A stretch of DNA of 64,000 bases. It comes from Trichosphaerium sp. ATCC 40318 (taxonomy: Eukaryota > Discosea > Flabellinia > Trichosidae). Of this stretch, positions 1-11,384 are shown in pieces. The notes under the pieces were generated by a model that saw only the letters and a program-made list of their open reading frames with translations, did no database searches and had not been told where the DNA came from. Location of the stretch: NCBI GenBank assembly GCA_038496445.1, contig JALMLS010000577.1, positions 744,001 to 808,000 of the forward strand. Direction: 5' to 3'. Made by a program: the position numbers and the translations under genes. The first letter of the stretch is position 1, and every line of letters begins with the position of its first letter.

Positions 1-1878
1 AATCATGCATTAGTTGTACTCGTGCAAGAACTTCGCGTGGTAGTTTGCTCAACTCTGATTCAAACTTGTTTTTGTTCTCTGCAACAACCATAACGCAGGT
101 CCAAGATAGACTCAGACGGGCAGCCTTAATGGACTTGAAAGTTAAGTGTTTAGCAGCCAGTAGTCCGTATGTACGCGTGGCCCCAGTTTGAGAAGCTGCA
201 AGATCAAGTATGACTTGAATCCAATCCTTTGTGTTAAGAATAGAGTGATGATTCTTATTCAGAGCGAGAACTGCAGCGCTGTATTTACCCAATTAACAAC
301 AAAGACTTTGAAATTGCTAAGAAAAAAGGGAAAGTTATAGCATACCAATATGCTCCTAGTGTCTGCACTTGAGGAATATGTGAAAAACAAGGACCCAAAA
401 AAGGTGTCAGGGTGCTGTATACATGGTGCTCGTCTTCTTTTGCTATCACCTTTACATTTGATGCTTCAACCCAAGCTATATGAAACATGTTAATGCTACA
501 TCAAAGAAAGAAGGAAACGGTGAGTACACCAAGTTTAGGGTTGTGATCCCTATCACACGTAGTGGTGTTAACAAGCGTTTTTCTGCATACCGTTTAGTGC
601 GTCAAATCCTTTGTGTTTATCGACAATCGCAATGTTTTCTTCTACCAATGACAAATTTGCCAACGCTAAAGTATGTGAGGTTATTACTTTTTCTTTCGGT
701 GGTTTACCTAGTGCTGCCCTATATTGCATGTACCATACGGACTGCCTATTTCCAGCCAAGTCTATGTCCAATACATCCATGATTACTGATAGTATATCTG
801 ATCCAGTAAGCATGTTAAGCGCTGCTTTTTTATTCAAAGCCAATTTTTGGAGTGACCCAAAACAACATTGTAATGTTTGATCAGATTCTCTCTTGCATCG
901 TATTTCCTCTTTTAACTCAACAGTTAATATATATCGAACGCGCTTATTCATACCTTTTGCAAGACCAATGAGAGCTGGAACACAACCTTGAAGTAAAACA
1001 GTTAATGCCTCCGAAAACCACAATCTTCGTTAAAAGTTGTAAATCAGCTTACCTTTTTCAACAGCTTCAACGCGACATTCATCTACACTTTAAAGTTAGT
1101 TTGCTACTCATGAATGCATATTTCGCTCTCACCCAAACCGGACAGGAGTAGCATGATGCCTGCGGCTGTCTGTTGCAAATTTAGTTTACTGCTCTGTAAC
1201 ATCGATATACACAATCCTAGTGCACCCTGTTTACTTAGTTAGACTACAAAGCTATCCTATTATAAATATTTAAAGAGCTTACACACTCCACTAAACGTTT
1301 TCTGTGTAGTGTAGTTTCACCGTAGTTCCATATCTAACAATAGTAAGCTTCCATTAATAGTAGTTCGTTAGTATGTTCTACCACGAGTTCAAAAAGAAGA
1401 ACAAGTAAGATGAAAAAACCGCATTTTGGGGGTAAAAATAGAAAAACACGTGCAGCCGACAGTGTACAACACTTGAGTTCTGTGACTTGTTGAGAAGTTT
1501 CAGGACAAGCAATAGCTAAATCTATCAACTGCTTTAAGAGACCAGTAGTATAGACAGTGTCCTTGTAAGGGTGAAATTGTTCTAAACACAGGTTTTTTGT
1601 TATCAGTGAAAGACAAAAAACGACTATTTTATAACGTACTTTGGCCCCAGCCGTGAAACTTTGATGATAGGAAGACGATTACATTAAATATAGTCCTTAC
1701 ACCAACAATTGTACCTTATAGAGTTGTTAACAATCGCGTTGTAATGAATAACGCGGTTGTAAACGATTTTGTTGGTTTTTGTAAACAAAAACGGCTAACC
1801 AGCTTTAAACTCGTCCGTTTTCTCCTTTAAGACGTCTTTTAAGTTTGAACATAAGGTTGCTTGATTCTCAGGCTCCAT
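1..1878 (-). CDS. ARM-like helical repeat protein, partial at left edge
   Basis: Multi-exon minus-strand gene running off the left edge. The ATG at 1878 is preceded by an in-frame stop and opens MEPENQATL. Later exons show amphipathic helical repeats with armadillo-like signatures: GCVPALIGLAKG near 980, LLKQLIDLAIA near 1530, VLALNKNHHSIL near 240 and YGLLAAKHL near 150. Repeats of this kind normally make protein-protein contacts as a solenoid. I could not assign a subfamily such as importin-alpha or UNC45. Some internal splice phases remain unsettled, notably between the first exon and the exon near 1540. The repeat assignment is inferred from pattern, not from a profile search. Confidence 0.6.
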
Positions 1879-2426
1879 TAGCTCAAACAGTTGCTAACGG
1901 ACTTAAACCCCGAAGAGCGAGTTCGTACTTTCGTTGAAACAAAGTGATTATTTATTAACTTTACTTACAAGTAGCTAACAAAAAGTATTGCGTTACCTAT
2001 CAACAACTTTTGCAACATCAATAATACTCGCATTAGCAGCTACCACGGCATTAGAGCAGAAGAAGTTTAAGTGGACTCTTTGCTCAATTGCACGTGATGT
2101 TAAATCTCATGTTGTGTAAGAATAGAGTTCCCCGTTCAGTTTATTTTGCGGTTGTGTGCTTAAGGTATTCAAAGTGTTTATATCAAAAAAGAAAATACAA
2201 TTGTTATAGCGAGGACTTGTAGCTTTTGCGAGGTTTTTTTTTTTGACTTTATTATTTTTTATCTTCTTCTCTTGAAAATTTGCATAGCTAGTGATATAAC
2301 AACCTGACCTACAAATCTCGCTACAGTACTTACAATATTTGTTTGATTCCTAAAGACAAAGTAAACCAACCATAGAAAACAACACTGAAAGTCATTGCTT
2401 CGAAAAAAAAGAGAAAAAAAAAATCA
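1879..2426. other. Intergenic region
   Basis: No gene can be supported. Around 2000-2120 there are short open stretches on both strands: a hydrophobic plus-strand run ending in a stop near 2118, and a minus-strand run ending in a stop near 1998. The two cannot both be coding and neither joins cleanly to a neighbour. The rest is A/T-rich. Confidence 0.4.
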
Positions 2427-4724
2427 TCAGAAACTGATATCGTGGACGTACTGTTTTCTAGCTTTAACAAGATAGAAACTAGGTAAAAAGAGGAACAAAC
2501 AAGGATCCAGAATATTTTGCTCATTAACTTCAACTTTATAAGGCGCTCCCAATCTACTACCCATAGTAGCAAATGTATCACGATCAGCATAGAACCTATC
2601 AAACAAAATTAACTGAGAAACAATACCACAAAAAAAAAACAACTGCGCTCCATTCTTTCAGGCGAAAATTGTCACCCACCTACAAGGGCAAAAGGAAAAA
2701 ATAACAGAATATCAAAACACCAAAAAAAGGATAAAAGTAGGCAAATGCAAATTAACGAGAAACCAAATAAAGATAAGTAAAATTCCAAATGAAAAACAAA
2801 CACCAAATATTGGTAAATGGAGTAAAAACGGGCTAGGATAACTTACGCAAAGCTTGTAGTATATCCTCCACCAAAGGGATCATTAACCTTTCTACACTGA
2901 GATATTCTTGTCCCTTGTCCATCAAATACATCATAAAATGTGACAAAGTTTGAGCTGGAGAAAATGCCTTTACTTTGTGGTTGGACTTGTTGCATAGATA
3001 TAACCCTAGACGAATATTAACAACACGCTCAAGTACTAAAACACCGCTAAAAAATACTCTCAAGCAGCAGACACATATAAACTTTGGTCCAAAAAGCCGT
3101 TTGTACCTTTTTGATTTTTCATCCTCAACAAGTATTTTTTCTACACCGTTATCTATGTATCTCCTTGATTTATATCGTAATCTACTCTCTACATAACAGT
3201 CTAAACGCATTCCACTAATAGACATAATATTAATAAAGACAATCACACTAACAACAGACAATTACCTAGCATTGGAAGACACTTCGCGAATGACAGCTAA
3301 AAAAATTGTAAACAAAAAAACTGAAAAGAAAAACAATCCTTCATTTAAATACTTACCATAACTCATACTACTCTCATTTTTAACAGATAAAGTAACAAGA
3401 TTCTGATGTAATACTGGCTCTGGAATAACATAAAACCGTGAGGGTAGAACAAGAATAGTGTCAGATGAACTATATCTCTGTCTAGCTTGTTGATTTCTAA
3501 CTTCTCTCATAACCATTTCCCATGGATCTATACCTCCCATACCATCACCACCCATACCTCCTGCACTTCCCATTCCAGGTCGTCCTTGACCCTTTGATTT
3601 AAAGCGTAAATAATGGATTTTCGTGTTATTTCAACATCCTCAAATTGTTAAAAAGTTACGTACTCGTGCACCATACATATTGCCTCCAGTTGATCTTGAA
3701 AACCAATGATCAAACTCACTATTAGTCCCTTGACCTTGGAAAGGGTTTCTATATAATTAATAAATTACACAGGCACTACGTAACGAAGAACAAAGACTGA
3801 AAACAAAGAGAGAAAAGGCTCATAAAAACGTAAAAACTTTCTGTTAAAAACAACCTTGAAGCGTTAAAAACCCTTCCAAGGTCTAAAACAGACCATTGTA
3901 CATAGTTTCATATTACCTGTAATGACTTTTGTTACGCCTCTGGTTTGTAGAATTATGAGCTTGTTCTTGCTCATAAAACTGGCGTCTGAACTCTTCAAAT
4001 GGATTATCAGTGTATTCAGATGTTGATCCAAAGCCTGTTCGAGTACGAGTCCGGTTTTGTCCTTGAGAAAATCCAGACCTTTGACCACGTCTAGAATACG
4101 ATTGATTCGAGACTTATAGCAGATGGTGTCAGTTGTGTTTGTAGTCGTGAAATTACAGTGTAATAACTAAAAAAAACTGATCAAAATGTCGTACAAGCAC
4201 TACCAGCGCTACCAAATGAGCGAGCGGCGTCGTATTGCGCGCGTGCGTTTTTGTCTTTTAACACCTGACGAATAAGTTGAGTTCAAGGTGTAAAGCGCTA
4301 TTTTGTAGCCGAAAATATTGCAAGTACCTCATATGCGCGCGAAACCGTAACGAATTGCTTTTCCGCTTTTTTATTTCCTTTGTTTTTGTCTGGATGGTAT
4401 TCTTTTGCTTTCTATAGCGTATTAGGACGCGTCTATGTGTTAATAACGTACAGCAAAAAATGCTTTCTTTATATCTGCGTTAGAAGCGCCCTTGTTCAAT
4501 CCAAGATGCCTATAGTAATCCTCTGTCGCGTCTAAAACGGTATTAAAAACAATAACACTAAACTGCTCACGCTGTGTAATTACGTACCCCATTTGACAGC
4601 ATAGCACCTAATAGCAACTCTGTGCAATTTAGGTCGGTGCTGGCCGCTTCTAAGACACCTGTCAGTAAATTAGTGTATTTAATGAATATTATCACGCGTC
4701 CCTATGAGCGTTCTTTAGTAGCAT
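2427..4724 (-). CDS. DnaJ/Hsp40 J-domain protein, probably mitochondrial, with unassigned C-terminal part
   Basis: The first exons encode a basic, Arg/His-rich leader with no acidic run and ending RCYAVKW, typical of a mitochondrial presequence. A J domain follows with DYYRHLGL, the catalytic HPD in EYHPDKN (near 4370), and AYEVLKDKNARAQYD. J domains stimulate the ATPase of Hsp70. Next come a low-complexity Arg/Gln/Ser linker, a Gly/Met-rich stretch (GMGSAGGMGGDGMGG, near 3550) as in type II Hsp40s, and then about 250 residues with no Cys-rich zinc centre. That C-terminal part has beta-rich segments and a hydrophobic run near the end. The start at 4724 is chosen because the first intron then joins in phase. 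At least eight exons. Confidence 0.8.
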
Positions 4725-4927
4725 GGACGCATAACGAGGATTGTCCGTAAAAAAAAGTCAATTAACATCAAAGTTACGGACTGTGGCATTTCTTCCTTCG
4801 ATAAGGGACCTAACGCTTTAGGTTTGGTACTGACCACGCAAAATATCGGCATTACTCGGCGGTTTAGTTACATTTGTGTGATTCTCAATTTCAATCAGTC
4901 AATAACTGCAACCCCGAATGACATGCC

Positions 4928-6772
4928 ATGCACAAAACTGATCTAATGAAGCTGGTCCCGCAACAACTGGAGACAAAACAACAATCCAGACACAACGTTT
5001 ACATACTGGCGCAAAATTACCTTGTTGCTTCGTACAACCACTCGTGCACCTATGTAGTGGCGCGTATAAAACAAAGAGACAATTATAAAGTTAGAGGAGG
5101 CAAAAATGATCGAAGTATAGACTCCATGACATTCAGCGATGACTGCTATATCATATCCGTACATAAAAAAGCAAACAAATCGAGCTTGAAAGTCCACAAT
5201 GTAAATACTGGCACAACTGCAAGCATGTCACTTCCAAAACACTTCCTCGCTGCCGTGTACGCTATCGACGCATTTATGAAGGGTTTTATATATTAATACG
5301 ACTCATAGTGCAGCAGAAGGTACAGTTGTTATAATTACAAAGAAATCATTGTACGAAATGCCCTTGGAGTCTTTCCCAGACGAACAGGTATTATGAAAAC
5401 CAAACTACCTGTTTTGAAATTTCGTATTTTACTTCCACTGAACGCAACTAACGAAAGCCTATCTGTTTGAAACGTTTTTTTTAGTTTTTTTGAAATAAAA
5501 TTTAGGAACCTTTTCCTATTCTGTACAATACACGTCCTTATACGTAACTAGGTAATAACAAAGATGAAGGACCCCATCAACGGACGTGTGATTGCCTCAA
5601 AATGTAAGTATAGCAAAAACCGCCTATTAGTATCGTTCGTCGATAGCTTTATACTTTTAGAAGAGGGAGCTATTATTTGTTCAGGTAAGCAACAACGGAG
5701 TACTTTTTTTTCGACGTTTTTTGTGTTTTTTCTAAATACGCAAAATACTGACTTTTTATCAACAAAATAGGATCCTCTAGAGCTGAGAGACGCGCAGCGT
5801 TTTGTCTAGAGATGCCATTCTCTATTTTAGACTTTTACAATAACGCTGTTGTTGGAGCAAACGCAAAGTTTCTAGAACTGTGGTTATTACCACCAGCGCT
5901 TAGTAATAAAAAGTCCATCAAAAGTACGATCCAATAAGAGGCTTACATAGCAAGAATATCGAAAAATTGCTACAAAAAACTAACACCTTTTTTTTGTCTG
6001 TTCAGTACAGTAGTTCTTTTATTGTTTTCACGAGAAACCTTTTTTGTTAACCTTATTTTTCTCACCTACAGATGTGTATTTACAAAATCAGATATCCGCT
6101 ATTTCAGCTGTGTATATAGATAGAAAGTATATAGTTACAGGTAAGTAAAAACGAGTAGTGTAACAAAAATGTGTACTGGTTTTTTTTGATTGATAAAAAT
6201 AGGAAATACTGTTGGCGCATTGGGTGTATTTGATGCTCTTTTTGGTAGCTTAGAACTCAAGATAGATACAGAAAAAGCCTTCCAGCCTAATAATACAACT
6301 GTTATAAGCAAGGTTTATCTAGTAGAAGAGTTCATAATGGCAGTCTCCGGCAACAGTGCGACGATCTACTTTTTTTTTTCTGTACAAGTCACAAACTCTT
6401 TACTTAGGTATCGGCGTATGGACGTTGAACGGCGGAGTACTACTAGACAATATCAAGCTCAAATCAACCATTTTAAGTGTTAAGTACATTGAACATACAC
6501 ACAGAGTTGCTGTCCTTTGTGGTGGTAATAATAAGGCAGCAAGATCAACATCAGATATGGAGTATATTCAATGGAGTCCGAACTTGAAAAAATACAGAAA
6601 AAAGAGCAAAGCTGTTCTAACATTCTCTGGTTCTTCTACGTTTACAAGCACAAGCAGTCCAGAATCAAAGAGTTATCGCAGACATAATAGTGATACAAGA
6701 GGTACAAAAGGAGGGCTTTCTCATAAGGGAAAGAGACGTCTATCAACTGATCTTACGTCTCAAAATTTTTAA
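4928..6772 (+). CDS. Beta-propeller (WD40-like) protein, function unknown
   Basis: Plus-strand gene of several exons. Repeated segments of the form AVYI-DRKYIVTGNTVGALGVFD (about 6090-6240) and SIDSMTFSDDCYIISVH (near 5130) look like degenerate WD40 blades, each a run of strands ending in a small residue plus an aromatic/acidic pair. The last exon ends in a Ser/Thr/Lys-rich tail (about 6590-6772) that is probably disordered. The ATG at 4928 is the first in frame after a stop. Three introns start with GTACG or GTAAG, including one at about 5933 that removes an apparent in-frame stop. No catalytic motif is visible. It probably acts as a scaffold. Confidence 0.6.
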
Positions 6773-7096
6773 TTTAGAACATCTTAAACAAAGAAACTAA
6801 TGTACAATAATAAAAAAACAAGAAAAAATCTAAACTCCACACAGTGTACAAGAGGAGAGTTATCCGTAATGTGACTTCCAGGGCTTGGTTATTACCTGTA
6901 ATCTTATATACAGTGAGGGTTTATAGAACAAACATCTACCACAGCATGTCCACGTCAAAGAGTGCCACATTTTTCTTGACTTTTTGTTTTTGCGATTGCA
7001 CCACTTTGTGGCCTTGTGATCTTCTTTGAGTCGTTTTTCTTTGTACAATCGGTTGGTGGTTGTCTTGTTTGTATACTTTTCTGGTTTTATGATGTG

Positions 7097-7893
7097 CTAG
7101 TGTGGCTTTGAAAGTGGTTTTAATTTTATCTTTAGTTTTGTAGCTGATGACCTTGTATTTATTCCATTACGTTCTGTTTTACCTCTCCTCTTTACAGGCT
7201 CTTCTTCATCACTTCCTTCCTCAATAACAGAACCAACCAATTGCTGCACGTGTTAGGAATCGAAAAAATGTTACAAAAATATCTTGGCTTTTATCGAGCC
7301 TCTACTTGAGTATGATTGCAAATAAACATGCTCAAAGTAATGCATGTGCTAGGTGCTTCATAGGGTGATAATTACATATAGGTTACAAAGGTTTTCAACG
7401 AGCTTGTTCATAATCATTGAAGAAAATGAACAAACTGTTGTTTGATATCGTATAAAGTATGTATATAGCGTTATTTAACACATACGGCTCCCTCTTCTGA
7501 TTCCATGTAGTCGATTACATCTGTACCAACGTAAACGTCCTCATCTTCAAGTAGTTGTTCTTTTATCGCGCGTTCGTTTGCAACCTTGCGAGTTAAAGCA
7601 TAATTGTAAAGATTTAAACAGAAAATTCATTTTTAAATTGAGGATACTTCCGTATGTTTAACTGGTGCCCATTTACACAAACGTAGGTGTCCTTTGCGAA
7701 CCCATTTTTTGCGCCAGAATTTTGTTAGCTCCTAATTTTGATGTTTAACAACATGTACATTCGTATGAGGTATTACGTAAGCGGGCGTGTGAGCGACTTC
7801 TTCTTCATCTGGTGTATTACGAAATAAATGCGCATTTAAGCCATGAACAGCACCAGAGCGCGTAACTGACGCCTGAGACGCAAACGTGCTCAT
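7097..7893 (-). CDS. BCL7-like protein (SWI/SNF-associated)
   Basis: Four-exon minus-strand gene. The second coding exon (about 7675-7735) carries FWRKKWVRKGHLRLCKWAPV. This matches the diagnostic BCL7 N-terminal signature of a basic Trp-containing helix, then KKWV, then a short strand and KWVPV. BCL7 proteins are small subunits of the BAF/SWI-SNF chromatin remodeller. Downstream is an acidic Glu/Asp stretch (EDEDVYVGTDVIDYMESEE) and a Lys-rich tail ending at a TAG at 7097. The start at 7893 gives a Ser/Thr/Ala-rich leader. The protein is about 160 residues, in the family range. The assignment rests on one short but characteristic motif. Coding part is flanked by long 3' intergenic DNA. Confidence 0.65.
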
Positions 7894-8010
7894 TTAATTA
7901 ATTGCTACAATTAATACAACAACGATTCCGAAAAATTATGTCGGAAATGACCTTTGTTAGCAAAAACTGCACCTCTTTTTGTAGTTTGGTTGATCCCTTC
8001 TTGTACAAGC

Positions 8011-11003
8011 ATGTCTTCTAAAAAGCGTAAACCGACGAAGGTTAAAAAGAAGAAAGATAAATACGCTGACAAGACCATTCGCAAATATGAGTGCGCGAGA
8101 AAGTTGTAGTTTTTTTATAACGTATTGTAAGTTCGACGTTACAGTTAAACGATCCCTATCCATTCATACGTAGAAATGATCTAAACTCCTTTCGCGACCT
8201 TGTGGAGAGTAGAAAAATAGGTACGTAACGTTATAGTGGCGAAACTGACACAAACAAAAAGGTCTGGCTGCTTGTGATGATACTATGGATAACTACACAT
8301 TTCTACATCACGCAGCAGAAGCAGGTGCCGTGGGTATAATACGCTATTTGCACACAAAAGATGCCGTTATTGATGCCAAAGATAGCCAAGGCATGACAGT
8401 ACGTTAAAATCGTTCTCTACACTACTTTAGAGTTTATTGCAATTAATTAAACACGTTTTAGCCCTTACATCGAGCTGCACTCTCTTCCCAATATCAAGCA
8501 GCACTGCTTCTTGTTAGATTAGGAGCTAATCCAAACGCAAAGAACAACAATGGACGACAATTAGCAGACTTTCCGTTTCTAATCGGTAAATCAGACTTTA
8601 AAAATAAACTTAAGCGTACGTATCCTAAACAAACTGTATCAATAGAATTAGCGTTAACTATAGAGTAGAAGCTCAACTTGAATATGTTCGCAGGGGCAGT
8701 GGACCTACATCATCAGCAATACCACCAAGCCGTACGTATTAGTAATTATATTTTATCTCGACACTAATTAAATAAAAAGTTGCTGGTGCGAGACTTGGAC
8801 AGAGTACAATATCCAATAGAATTAAAAAGCCTAAACCGTTAGTACCTAAGATGCCAAGGAGAAACAGCAGTACAAATGTTGATATAAATGGCGCATTAAA
8901 AGTTTCTAAAGCGCGAAAACGAAGAGCAAAGTGCGTTACCTCTTTTCTTCTTTTGTTTCGTTTTGAACAATGTGTCTAACGTGATTAAAGGCGAAAGTCA
9001 GCAGTACCTTCAAGGGACGGTAGAAAAAATGAGACGTGGCATAAAGGCCAAAGAAGGCCTACTTATAAACCTTCAGCTGATCGATTACATACTCTTTTTC
9101 CTGATCATTCACGGTCTTCTACACCTAATCCACAACGTCCCAATGGTGCAGGACAACCAGGAGCGCTTCGTAAGAAGCGATCAAGAAGCTTTGAAGTCCA
9201 AAAGCCAAAGTATGCCACTTTTTTCCGTTTTCAAGTTTTTTAAATTGCTTCACTTATCCGTCTTGTGTTTTTTGTTTTAACCTCCTGTCAAGGACTTCTA
9301 CGCAAGTATCATTACCTACACTTACAAGCCAACTTCTTTTCTTGGTGAAACCAACATGTACATCCTCATTTGGGACTCGTGAGTTCGCCGTACGTCTTTT
9401 GCTTTCTTTTTTTCGAGAAAGTTGGAATGAGTCTTAAAGTTTTTTTTCTGTTTAGGCTATGAAGATGGCTGTATCAATAAGGGAATTTGTTTCCTTATTT
9501 GGGAGCGCAACTAAAATTGTTGATCCTTTTTCGGAGGCTAAAACTGTTAATACAGTGAAGGAAGAACAACTTAAGCGTGTTCTTCTGGATGTACAGACTA
9601 CAGCAGGTAATTACATACTTTGATCAACGATACAGCTTTTTATTAATATGTATGTGTATAGGTAGAATAGGCTCTAGCTTTGTACGTATGAGCAGAAGCT
9701 TTCAAACAGCTACAGAGTTTCAGTACGATTGTTATTTTGGATTTAAACCCGAAGAACATCTAACTTATTTTCTATTTTTTAGACAACAGTTGATTGCATT
9801 CTGCAGACATTGTGGTCATGCTTATGTATTTTTTCAACCAGTACAATCTGATGATATTGTACTTGCAACAAAGATGGTGTTGGTAGCGCTAAAACAACTG
9901 AGCAGTAAGCTTGTTATTTTTTCTTTTCTAGCTACTCTGTCCTTTCTTTCTTTTTTCTGATATACAATCGTAGTCTCCACTGGTAGGGATAAAACAAAGG
10001 CTATACAGACCTTGCAAGGGTACTGGATTCATTGCTAATTATATATTGGACTCATTATTGTTTAAAGGAGCTTGATAGAGTTTTACAGTAAGGTTATTGA
10101 CTATGGGTTTATTTCCCAAAAAGCGAGTCAAAAACAACTTTTCGATGGTGTATCGCAAATGTCGCAATGTGCTAGACGTATGATTAATGATGCAAAGAAC
10201 AATAGAGATATGCAGGCGTCATTACAGCGTACTGTATCTCAAATGAAAGTAATCACGCAAGTGTACAAAGGTAGGCTTACACCAACGGTTTTTTTCCTTT
10301 TCAACTGATTGTTTTTGAATGTTATGTATCCTCTGACATTTATATAGCTTCTGTATATGCATCAAGTACTAATCTATCCGGTACTGAACGTGATGAAATG
10401 TTTGCCGCAGCATCTGCGCTGATACAAGTGTTTTGTGATCAACACGAATTAAAAAGAGGTGATCGATTAGATCGCACAGAAAAGGCAATAACGAACGCTT
10501 TGCGTAAAATAAAGACTGGTATAGATACACTACAACAATGCTTTGTATCATCAGATAACGTACGTACTAAAAAAACAAGGAGCAACTGAGTGGTTTTTGT
10601 TAACTTTTTTTTCCTAAGGAGCCAACTTTAGTTCATAAATTAGAACTTCTTAGCTGTATTCTACGACTAGGTGATGATATTGCTATTACTCTTCACCATA
10701 CTCTTGCTCTTTCAAAGCAACGTAAGATAAATATGGCTCATCCTAGCTATATGAAGCTTATTAAAGCTTTAAAGATAGTAGCGCGTGCGACTATTCAAGT
10801 ACGTGTTTGTTTGAAGTGTTTTATTTTTTTTGGAAGTTTTTTGGCATCTTTCTAATGATTATTAGCTTCGTATCCTTGCAGCTGAGCTTATTCTCAGTAT
10901 GGAGGCTAGTCATCATCCTTGGATTATGATACCGCTTATATCACGCTTTATTGGGCATACTATTGCTCAAGTTTTGGATTTCTTCCTAGACTGTGTATTA
11001 TAA
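8011..11003 (+). CDS. Ankyrin-repeat protein with Ser/Pro-rich linker and helical C-terminus
   Basis: About twelve exons joined in phase. A Lys/Arg-rich N-terminus (a likely nuclear signal) is followed by two or three ankyrin repeats, with diagnostic TFLHHAAEAG, IIRYL, VIDAKDSQGMTPLHRAA and LLVRLGANPNAKNNNG (8290-8600). A basic Ser/Pro-rich linker runs to about 9400. The remainder, about 450 residues to the TAA at 11001, is almost entirely alpha-helical. It resembles cytoskeletal helical-bundle proteins in general character, but no specific domain is recognised. The first intron is only about 29 nt. Ankyrin repeats bind partners, so this is probably an adaptor. The start was chosen because the first intron then preserves frame. 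Confidence 0.75.
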
Positions 11004-11384
11004 ATAAAAAAAACAGGTTTTAGCGAAAAAAAGCGTGTACGTCGTTGTTTTAAACGAAAAAGCGCGTGAGGTTCTCCAAAAAAAGTTTCTTTTCGAAAGA
11101 TATTCGTTCACGCGTTCATGATGCAATGAATACGACAAGCTGCAACACAAGTGCGATAGAATACGATGCAATGCGGTATACTTCACCTTTAATGATTGTA
11201 TTGCAAGCAACCTCATTTTTTTTGAAATCCTTGTTTCTCCCTTTCGCTGTTAGATGTTTGTCTATGAAACATGCACTGTGAATAGGACAGACATTCTATT
11301 TTTCTATTTTAGGCTTTTTTTAACCGAAAAAAAGTTGAACCGACGCGAAAAGTCGCATAATTTTAATTCTATTTATCTTTAGCC

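Noticed and set aside
11066-11281. 71-codon plus-strand frame between the ankyrin and lectin genes
   Set aside because: Overlaps an opposite frame of equal quality, lacks family resemblance and shows no splice partner.
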